From Reticulascus tulasneorum (lineage: Eukaryota > Ascomycota > Sordariomycetes > Glomerellales > Reticulascaceae), in assembly GCA_001557505.1 (NCBI GenBank), contig LSAX01000006.1:2604001-2668000 (forward strand): DNA of 64,000 nucleotides, written 5' to 3'. Shown piece after piece: positions 54,962 through 64,000 of the stretch (position 1 is the first letter of the stretch; the number at the start of each line of letters is the position of its first letter). Both the position numbers and the translations under genes were made by a program. The notes under the pieces were generated by a model. That model was not told the origin of the DNA and ran no database searches. It saw only the letters and a list, made by a program, of their open reading frames with translations.

Positions 54962-57195
54962 ATGGCATCGCGAAAGCTGAATGTCCTGGTGTACACGGGT
55001 AAGTCTCTCGGGATCAAAATATTCTTGCATTTCTTTTTGCGAGGCATATTTTAACACTTCTCAAAGGTACTGGGACGACTGTTGAGTGTGTGCGGCACTG
55101 CATTTACTCACTCCGTCGGCTGCTCTCACCAAACTATGCCGTGATCCCCATCACGGAGTCCGTCATCTTGAAAGAGCCATGGTCCCCGACTTGTGCGCTC
55201 CTCGTCATCCCCGGCGGCGGCGACTTGGGCTACTGCCGTGTGCTTAACGGCGAGGGCAACCGTAAGATCTTCGACTACGTCCGTCGCGGCGGGGCTTACC
55301 TCGGCTTCTGCGCCGGGGCATACTACGGCAGCCAGCGCTGCGAGTTCGAGGTCGGGAATCGCAGTCTGGAAGTCATCGGCAGTAGGGAGCTGGGCTTCTA
55401 CCCCGGGACATGCCGCGGATGCGCCTTCAAGGGCTTCGAGTACCATAGCGAGGCCGGAGCCCGGGCGGCGAAGCTCAAGGTCTGGGTGGATGCGTTTGGG
55501 TTGGACATTGCCGTGCCTGAGCAGGTCGTGTCTTATTACAACGGCGGCGGCACCTTTGTCGACGCAGAGAAGTATAAAGACAAGGGAGTCGAGGTTCTCG
55601 CGAGCTATGAGGATGCAATTGACGTGGATGGCGGCGATGGCAAGGCTGCGCTGGTGTACTGCAAGGTTGGCGACGGCGCTGCTTTACTGACAGGCCCGCA
55701 CCCAGAGTAAGCTCCCAATCCTCATCCCGAATATCATCTACTAACACGCCCAAGATTTGCCGCTGCCAATCTGCACTCCCAGCCAGGCAACGCAAGCTAC
55801 GACAAGCTCATAGACAGTCTCGCCGAAGGCGACGAGGCTCGCATCAGCTTCCTCAAGGGCTGCCTCGCCAAACTCGGCCTGGAAGTCAGCCAGGACACGG
55901 CATCGGTCCCGTCCTTATCAAGCATTCACCTCTCGTCGCGAAGCCATACTGAAGTGGATGAAATCCTCCACTCATGGGAGGAGGTCATGACGAAAGAAGA
56001 CGGCGAGGAGTACATCAAGGGCGAGCACGACGTCTTCCACATCGAGAAGAAGGAGTCGCGGTGGTCCGTGTCCGAGCTGTCGAAGAGCCTCGTCTCGGAT
56101 GGCGCGGCGACGGCGGATAACAGAATGGTAGACTACGACGCCGTGGTGAAGAAGATCGTGACCCACGAGCAGGGGTGGCCCGATAACAAGGCCACGCCGT
56201 GCTTCCACCACGACCTGTTCTACTCCAGCCTGAAGGCATACCAGCAGACCGAGCAGGATGCCGAGGAATGGGGCAGCATCCTGATGTACGGCGAGGTTGT
56301 GACGAGCACCAACACTCTCCTGGAGAAGTACGTATCACCTCCACTGCACAACCTGAACCGCAATTAAGCAAACCCTTGTAGGAATCCGAAGCTCCTGGCG
56401 AAGCTCCCCACCGGCTTCACGCTCGCAGCAACTACCCAGGTGGCAGGGCGCGGCCGGGGCACCAACGTCTGGGTCTCCCCCGCCGGCTGCCTGATCTTTT
56501 CAACCGTCATCAACCACCCCGCGCACCTGGCAGCCTCGAGACCTATCGTCTTCATTCAATACATCGCCGCGATAGCGATAGTAGAGGCAATCCAGTCCTA
56601 TGACCGGGGATATGGGGATCTGCCCGTCAAGCTGAAGTGGCCGAATGATATCTGTGAGTTTTTCTGTCCACGGCCTATAATACACTGTTGCTGACTTGAT
56701 CCAGACGTGCGCGATCCTAAGAAGCCCGCGTCCCCGCCCTCGTATGTCAAGATCGGCGGCATCCTCTCAAACTGCGCCTACTCTGCCGGCTCATACCAGG
56801 TCGTTCTCGGCATCGGCATCAACACCACCAACGGCCGCCCCACCACCTCCCTCGATGCCCTCCTCCCTTCCCACCTGCCCCCTTTCCGCATCGAGAAGCT
56901 CCTCGCCCGCATCCTCACCCGCATCGAGGCGCTGTACGCCCAGTTCCGCCGTGAGGGCTTCTCCTCCGACCTCGAGGGCCGCTACTACGACCACTGGCTG
57001 CACTCGGGGCAAAATGTCACGCTGGAAACGGAGGGCGGCGCCAAGGCGAGGGTGCTGGGGATCACGACCGACTGGGGCATGTTGAAGGCGGAGGAGCTGG
57101 ACGACGAGGGGAGGAGGACTGGCAAGGTGTTTGCGCTGCAGAGCGACGAGAACAGTTTTGATTTCTGGAAGGGCCTGGTTAAACGGAAGGTTTAG
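54962..57195 (+). CDS. BPL1: Biotin--protein ligase (holocarboxylase synthetase)
   Basis: Five exons, 54962-54998, 55067-55706, 55755-56327, 56382-56653 and 56705-57195, give 670 residues. The N-terminal third is the glutamine-amidotransferase-like domain of eukaryotic ligases (IPGGGDLGYCR, GGAYLGFCAGAYYGS). The catalytic domain has the biotinyl-AMP loop GRGRGTNVWVSP (GRGR at 439-442), KWPNDI (502-507), KIGGILSN and GIGINTTN, and ends with a small C-terminal beta domain (ARVLGITTDWGM). It attaches biotin to acetyl-CoA and pyruvate carboxylases in the cytosol. The 12-codon first exon is supported by the start MASRKLNVLVYTG, typical of the family. Confidence 0.95.
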
Positions 57196-59318
57196 ACGGG
57201 GACACGCAAGTGGTCTGCACGGACTGGTTTGGGCCTGAGCTACGATGGGCTTACTCCCGTGTTCAGATATGAATAGGAAAGGAGCAGGCTTCTGTAACCC
57301 GGGAATCATCACGAGTGCGTAGGACAGGCGAACCGTATCGTGACGAGTTCGATATTGGCCAGCAGCGGTACGTGAGTGCAGCCGATGAGAGGGAACCTCG
57401 GCATCGTGGCTCCGAACACCCATCGTATCCCCATCGTAGCCCGTTCGCAAAGATGCCTCCAGTCTCCAGTCCATGCGCACCTCCACCGCCACTCCAAATC
57501 CAGACTCTGGGTAGAACCAGATACGGTAATTCAAATTTCCTATACCAGCCCATTCTATTCCCAAAGCAAAAATATCGAGAGCTCGTTTCCAGAAAGCTGC
57601 TCCTCGGAAACTACCGTCGCAACCGCACGGATCAACCGCTCGCACCACCGTGCAGTTCGCGACAGCTGCATGGCGTCGTCAACAAGCCACGCACACAGAC
57701 CGCGCGAGAGGGTCAAAGTCCCGATAAGCTTGTTAGGGTCCCAAGGTTTTCCTCGATTCTCCCCCCAACCGCATTCGGTACTGCTACTACCAAAAAAGAA
57801 AACTCTGCCAAATAGTCAGGAAATATCTATCAAAATGCGACGGTGTCATTCTCAGCATCATGCCTTTTCCCACTAAACTAGAGTTATCTGTCATCCTCAG
57901 TTCGTGATGTCAGGCAAAGGCATTTCGCACGGCTCGCATTCCCCAATCCGCAACGACGGCCCGGCGCCCACCCTATCTACCCCATTAATAGGCGCTCCCA
58001 GCAAGGAATAACGGCTTTTGTATTGCCCGTCATGTCGTTAATAGAAATGCCGTATTCTAGAATCCTTTTGCAAATGACGAGTCCCGCGACAATATCCAGT
58101 TTCCCGCTCCCAGCTTTTTCCTTCGCCAGTTCTCCCATTCCGGCATAAGGACGCAAATTCGCTGATGGAGGGCAAACGCACCAATCGGTGGGGCGGGCCT
58201 GTATATTCTGTCTCGATCGGGCAACTCCCGGACGGCATTCCGCTGGGGGGTATGGTCCAACTGCGTATATGGACGAGGGTATACTGGGGGTTGTTGTGGG
58301 AGCGGGATGGATGGGTGGTGATGGAAGTGGGTGCACACATGCTTTTACCCCACCATTTGGACCGTGTGGCATTGTTGACGCTGGCGATGGCGGGGTTGGC
58401 GAAAAAGCTGGGGGATGTGCGGTGCGAGAGAGCCTTGCGGTGTGAGATTTAAGTGTGCGCAACACCTGTGAGTTCTCTCCATCTGCCAACTCGGGAGATG
58501 CCTTGATAGCCTGCCTTCCTTGCCTTGGAAATCGTTGGCATGGAGCATGATGAGTGTAGACGTGCAGAAGAAGCAGGTCAAAGTCAAGCACGTAGAGTGC
58601 GTAGGCAGCTAAAAGCATGCACAATAAGCAACAACCTTAAAACGATAAGCGACACATGATCGTGACCTAGTCCAGATACCGCAGGCATACGGCACGCCAA
58701 CAAATACGCGCACGTACAAACCGCCTTCGCGGACGGCACACACACTCTACTATACCCAGCTCTGCAAAAGCCCTTACCCCCCAGCTCCGGGCCGTAAACA
58801 CACTCCCACGCACCACCAATCACAAAATGCCCTACCCCGTCACCTGCAGGCTAAACGGATGCAGAGCAGCTGCAATGACAGATTGCCCACCTACCACCCG
58901 CCCCGCGAAGCAACGGTGATCTACGCTGTCATGGACAGTTGGGTGAGTGCGGGGCAGAGGGAACGACCACACGGCACGACGTGCGCTGCGGTGTGGATGG
59001 GTGCTTGTTTGGATTCATATGTGGACTGGGGCGGGAATGTGCGTTTGTGTATGTATGTAAAGGCGGTTGCGCCGGGCCCCAGATGGCCAGGTTGCTCGTG
59101 GACCTCTTCCGTTCAAGTCTGTTCTTTTGTGAAGCTCGGCCGATTGGAAAAGACGACCATAATTCAGGAGAAGGAAGTAATAGCTTGGGATTCGAGACCA
59201 TCAAGACTGCTTGATACGAGGCAGTCCTTCGGCAGGTCGATGGTTCGGTAATACACAAAAGGCGAACAGATCATAGGACAGCATCGCAATTCTGCGACCT
59301 CGGACTGGAGGCGACATC
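57196..59318. other. 2.1-kb intergenic region, no gene supported
   Basis: Many overlapping ORFs occur in several frames on both strands, the mark of non-coding GC-rich sequence rather than of a gene. None has a domain, signal peptide or splice pattern. The 3' end should contain the promoter of the receptor gene. Confidence 0.5.
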
Positions 59319-60936
59319 ATGGCGGATGCAAGGCTGAACCTCCTCAACTTGACAGACACGCCGCCGTCGTCTGTCATTTCAAGTAACCCGGATGATCTCG
59401 TGAGCGATCCTGCCCCGAATGTAATCCTCACCGCTCTGACAGCCCCCACAGCAGGTAGATGACACGGCCATGCCGGCCATCCTCGCCGGGATTCTAATTC
59501 CGCACATCGTCTGCACCTTCTTCATTCTCGCCAGGGTCTTCTCGCGAGTCTTTCTCCTGAGGAAATGGTTCATCGACGACACGCTCATCATTGCTGCGTG
59601 GATCTTCTCGACAGCTGTTTGCGTGGTGTACAGTATAGCAGCAGAGTCACCGGAGATCCTAGGCGCGCCAGATGAATCGGCACTGCAAATCAGTCTAGCA
59701 GCCGAAGGGCTGGGTGGCAATATACACCCGTACATCATGAGGACCTACCTGGGCCTCATCTTCTACCAGCTCTGTCTCTGTCTAACGAAGCTGTCCATTT
59801 TGGCATTCTACCTACGAATGTTCAGCTCGCGGCCGAGGGAGCGAGTGCTGGCATGGGGTACCGTCATTTTTGTGTTACTGTACGGCATCCCGATGCTATT
59901 TATCAGTGTCTTTCAATGTCACCCAGTCGCAGGGCAGTTCTTTGGAAAGCCGATGCAATGCTTTGGCTTCCCGGAACTGCTGATTGCAAGCGCCAGCCTA
60001 CACACAGCAACAGATGCATGGCTGATCATCATGATTGTGCCGTGCATCTCCAGATTGGACCTCCCACCCCGGCAGAAGATCGCGCTTGCAATTGTGTTGA
60101 GCCTCAGCATCTTCGTCATTGCGGCTAGTTTGGTTCGCCTACAGCTAAGTCTGCACCGTCACTTTAGGCCAACCAGCGCGGGAGTCACCAACACGCTAGC
60201 GTTTTTTGTCATGACCATCTTGGAGTGCGACATTGCATTGATCTGCGCCAGTGCGCCAACGCTTCGACCACTATTGGTGCTGCTATTCCCGCGCATGATG
60301 AGTGACCCAAAAAGAAGATCAATCGAACACATAGAAGCCGGGAGCATCGACTTGACCAGTGTCGTCAGCTACCATGGATACCCGTGGACGGAACCGAGCA
60401 CACCAATGGCGCGGAGCAGGAACGGCAGCTTTGCAAGCCATCTTAATAGGCTAGCGCAACGAATGCCAGCGCCTCCAATCCCGGCACTGTCAATCAGTCA
60501 TCGCACACCAACCACTCTGAGCTTGCGGAGCATGTTGACCAGCGTGGCTCCACGGAGTCGAGGACGAACACTGACTGGGGACGGCAGGCCTATACTCGAC
60601 AGAGGCGAGGAGAGTAGGAGAAACTCGGAAGGGTTTGAAGGCTACCACAACCAATATGAGGGCTACGGAGATGCTAAACTAGGACGAAGTATGTCTGTCA
60701 AGACTCGAGGGTTGGGACAAGAACGATGGGGGGAGAGCCAAGAAAGCTTTGTTCTTGGATTGAACGACCCTATGAGTCCCAGCAGACTCAGTCCAGTTTC
60801 CGGGTTGAGCGGCGATACCTGCGCTGACCTGGATGACGCAGGCAGCGTGATAGGAGAGAGCATAGACGGGAGGATAGAGATGGCGGATGCGCCCGCTAAA
60901 CAAGAGCCGGATAGGAAGGAAGAGACGGAGCATTAA
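59319..60936 (+). CDS. Seven-helix Pth11/rhodopsin-like (SAT4-type) membrane receptor
   Basis: Two exons, 59319-59399 and 59455-60936, give 520 residues. Exon 1 encodes an extracellular-looking N-terminus of 27 residues; the intron is 55 bases with a gtgagc donor and a cagcag acceptor. Seven hydrophobic helices follow: PAILAGILIPHIVCTFFILA, DDTLIIAAWIFSTAVCVVYS, LGLIFYQLCLCLTKLSILAF, VIFVLLYGIPMLFISVFQC, LHTATDAWLIIMIVPCIS, KIALAIVLSLSIFVIAAS and NTLAFFVMTILECDIALICA. The ending of helix 7 (SAPTLRPL) and the DDTLI..AW block are typical of the fungal rhodopsin-domain/Pth11-like family, putative surface sensors. A polar, serine-rich cytoplasmic tail of about 230 residues ends in an acidic segment. 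Starting at the internal ATG (59470) would cut into helix 1's lead, so the spliced start is preferred. Confidence 0.82.
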
Positions 60937-63900
60937 AAGGCGATAATATCGTTGCTCAAACGGTCGGGCGACTCCTCCCTCGTTCGATCCAAACAATCGA
61001 GTAGAACGGGTGTCGAAGGTGCCCAGCATCAGAGTGGGCCTGGTCCGAAACGTTCGAGTCGATGAACAGCACCTCGCTCTTGGCAAAAAGACAACCAGCT
61101 CGACCGCTTCTTTGATTCCACCCGCCGGGCTACTTGGCCAAGCCGTCCGCGGGCGAGAGCACACGAGCAGCGGGCCACTGGAGTTACAGATAAATGTTTG
61201 GTTCGGGAGTCTGCCCATCCAGCCGCGACGGCAATTTTCTTGGGACGTCATCAAGATACCACATGTTTTGCTCAAATTGGGCATCGTTTGACAGTAATGA
61301 TGGGTATGGTAGAATGCCTGGGGAAAGGAACAGGTGCATAGGGGGGTTGGATGACATATCGCAGCATAATACATATTACAGACTTGTACATAAACACCTG
61401 GATATCATAACAGAGACAAGATGAGAATTCGAAAGCGCTGCCACGGGTACCAGACTGCCAGAATCCCGACAAGGAGAGAGAAGTGTTGCCCGGTATGCAG
61501 GACTGTGTCCCCGAGTTAGAGCTCGGTTCTTGAAAATGGAGCATCTCTGGTTGTACAGTGGAGTTTTCTGAAACCACGACGAACCGCTCACAGCTGACCG
61601 GGCAGGCCGAACGATGCAGCTGGTAAGAGACATTGCATACTCGATGAACCTAGCCAAGACGGATAAAGTGAAGGCATCGAAGGAAGATAGAAAATGTGGG
61701 GAGGAATTTCAAATACCGTCTCGGGCAGCCCAAGACCCAGGGATCGGTAGAGGCAGGGTAGGGCAATGTTGAATGACGACAGACCCAGACAGACCCGACG
61801 GTAGGCAGACCATGGTAAGGTCGTGAGGACAAGAATAGAGACATGCTCTTGAACTTCCGAATTGAATCGCATCATCGTGGATTTACCAGTTCAGCCAGAC
61901 GGCTGCAGGTTCATGCGATTTGCCGGGCAGGGGAACCATGACATGCCATACCCTGCCCTACTTGTGCTGACCAGCCAGGCGGACCAGACGAGGTGGGAGA
62001 ATGGGTCATGGAAGACAGAGAGAATTTCAGACACGCGGCTGGACTGGAGATCATAAGATTGCTTGCGTTTGCTATATCCCCAAAGAAGAAGGCTGCAGGC
62101 GGGTTGAGCTCGGATGGATGGGGTTGACGCTGGTGAGCTGTCCGAGTCGGTGGAGGGCTTTGAGGAGGAATGGGACGTTGCAGTGGGAAGGGTTCAGGCG
62201 GAGAGTCTGGGGGAGTTTGGTGCACGGATCCATCGGGACTCGCTGGATCTATTAATCCAGCAGTCTTGAGTGGACCGAGCCCGCTGCTGTAACCTGCAGT
62301 ACATACCGCTGCCATGTCCACCAACAACGCCCTGCAAGGGTCCGGGCACAGGTCAAGGATGCCCTGTGCACATCAGTCAGCCCCCTCAAGCCACTGAAAG
62401 AATGATCTCCCACACCACTGTCCTTGCTCATCTCCTCCATCTCTTCCATTCTTCTTCTCCCTCGCTCCGGTCTCAAAGAGACCCCCGCATGACGAAGTCT
62501 GAGCGCAACCATAACTCACCATGATCGGTTGGTCTCAACTTTTTCGCTCCCCATCATGCATGCAAGAGCAGCTACGCGAACCTTCGCTGCCGACAGAAGT
62601 CCATCAGATCCCTCCGTCGAAGGCCGACAGATGGCACCACGATGGACGGGAAGGGGGGGCAGCGAACGTCGGGGTACAGCTAAACTCTGCAGCCTGCAGA
62701 CTAACGAGACTTCACCAACAGCAGCAACACTCGGACGTGCGGGAACGAAGGTTTACGCACGCTTCGACATCAGATGTTTAGTATGGTAGCATCTCAGCCC
62801 GCGAGAGACGGTGAATCAGTTGGATCCAGAAATGATGAGCGGGAGCGTCCTGATTAGCTTGCACATGCTTTGCGGGGAAGCCCAGCTTCAAGTACTGTAC
62901 CGCTGCTTGGGTTGGGACCACCACCACACCCGAGCCAACATGCCCGAAGTCTGTAAAGGACTAACCGAGTATTGAATGTTGGCACTCGTCGTGCCCAGTG
63001 GCAATGTATCAATTTGACTCCTGGCTTACTTTCCATGGCGATGCCATGAATTGAAAACTTCTTCCCAACAGCCGTGCCGTCCCTCCATGATTCTGATAAG
63101 GTAGGACGAAATGGGATGTTGAGTAGGACTGCTCAGCAGCATACTCTCTCTTTTGGTTCGTCCGATTACCACTTTCTTGGTAGTCGTCTCTTCCCTTCTT
63201 CTATGCACTGGCCAGGCATAATCCACGCTCCCTCCACCCCTGCACACCATCTTTCTAGATTCCGCCCCAAGACTCCGGCTGCCGGTCAGGGTTTGACAAC
63301 CTCTACCAGGAGCAATCAATGGAGTCGATTCCTACTGGCCGGCATGGGACCTGGCTACCGACAGGGTTGCCCCACAACTTATCCCGACATCATGCCTTGT
63401 CGACTGATGATGCTTGAGCCCGAGTTTAGCTACCCTGGCTGCTGACTTGCCACTCAGCGTGTTAGTCGTCATCCGAACTCTTGGGACGAAGACAAGATGG
63501 CCGTGGCCGAGACAGCAAATCTTCAACCTCTTTGTACCAGGGCCAGTACCCTCGAGCGCAGGGCAAAGGACGGTTCGGAAGTCGAGCCCATCCTGGTCCC
63601 GTGTGGCCGACGATGCCATCCACCTCCAGCCTTGGCACTCTGAGGACGGTGGCCAGTTCACTTTTCTTTGATCAACATCCCCGTTCTCTACACATGACTG
63701 GTTATGGTCTTGCCATCTCTTCCATTCTTTCATCACACCCGGTCAACTGTACCAGACGATCTTTACAGGCACGTTTGCCATCCACTCCTTCGATTCGCCT
63801 TTCTTTACTGCCTTCCTTCCCACTTCCTGATCTTTCCTTTTCTTCCAAGCCGACGTTACATGCCGTCTGGCTTTTCCATTCTTTTCGACTCAACTTCCTT

Positions 63901-63968
63901 TCACTTACGCCGGCTGTTCGTACTCGACCAGAGAAGCTTTTGACAGGATGAGAACAGGTCGACCATTA
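60937..63968. other. 3-kb region without a convincing gene
   Basis: ORFs are short, overlap on both strands and show no family features; the longest (60679-61374, minus) is partly antisense to the receptor. The last 200 bases (63740-63940) are strongly CT-rich, as in fungal promoters and leaders, and point to a gene starting at or beyond the right edge. Confidence 0.5.
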
Positions 63969-64000
63969 TGTTGATACCGTGGGGTTTGAGTGCCCTTCTC
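63969..64000 (+). CDS. Possible gene start cut by the window edge
   Basis: An ATG at 63969 opens a frame reading MLIPWGLSALL to the end of the window. That is hydrophobic, as a signal peptide or signal anchor would be, and it follows a CT-rich leader-like stretch. Only eleven residues are visible, so identity cannot be judged. A nearby ATG at 63949 closes after eight codons and could be an upstream ORF. Confidence 0.2.

Noticed and set aside
56791..57648. 285-residue minus-strand ORF
   Set aside because: Antisense to the last exon of biotin-protein ligase and running into non-coding DNA; no domain.
60679..61374. 231-residue minus-strand ORF downstream of and antisense to the receptor
   Set aside because: Part of it is antisense to the receptor tail. 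The composition is irregular, with no domain or signal, and it is broken into competing ORFs in other frames.
62521..62789. Two overlapping 86-residue plus-strand ORFs
   Set aside because: They overlap each other in different frames, with no domain, no leader and no splice continuation.

Overview
The window is nuclear DNA of a filamentous ascomycete (Pezizomycotina). Nearly all genes carry short GT..AG introns of about 50-190 bases. The gene families are typical of these moulds: HET domains, a Zn2Cys6 regulator, an iterative PKS-NRPS, a UstYa/DUF3328 oxidase and a Pth11/rhodopsin-like receptor. I cannot place it below subphylum from sequence alone. All exon boundaries were worked out by eye from splice signals, reading phase and family expectation.

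Layout. 0-5 kb: two secreted oxidoreductases, a FAD enzyme and a sorbosone-dehydrogenase-like beta-propeller. 5.5-7.4 kb: a frame-broken HET gene. 7.9-13.8 kb: a GPI mannosyltransferase (GPI10/PIG-B type) and an oleate delta-12 desaturase, separated by 2.3 kb of low-complexity DNA. 14.4-16.9 kb: a divergent pair made of a UstYa-type oxidase and a tiny secreted precursor with four copies of one peptide ending in dibasic sites, which looks like a dikaritin-type RiPP locus. 17.2-21.8 kb: an atypical kinesin and an intact HET gene.

22.0-48.8 kb: a polyketide-peptide gene cluster. It holds a secreted Kelch protein, a 4003-residue PKS-NRPS (KS-AT-DH-MT-pseudo-ER-KR-ACP-C-A-PCP-R), a trans-enoyl reductase divergent from it, a secreted carboxylesterase, a Zn2Cys6 regulator, an SDR, an alpha/beta-hydrolase lacking the usual catalytic histidine, and a small four-helix membrane protein. 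The likely logic is as follows. The synthase and the trans-acting reductase build a methylated reduced polyketide. The NRPS half adds one amino acid. An apparently intact reductase domain releases an aldehyde that could close to a 3-pyrrolin-2-one, as in the myceliothermophin and cytochalasan families. No P450 and no lipocalin-type Diels-Alderase is visible.

49.5-50.2 kb: a decayed ankyrin-repeat gene. 51.2-57.2 kb: a housekeeping block of a REEP/Yop1-like protein, MGM101, a four-exon COA4 and biotin-protein ligase. 59.3-60.9 kb: a seven-helix Pth11-like receptor. The last 3 kb shows no convincing gene apart from a possible gene start at the extreme right edge. The 14-51 kb section is therefore an accessory island set between conserved genes. 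No tRNA, rRNA or CRISPR was recognised.
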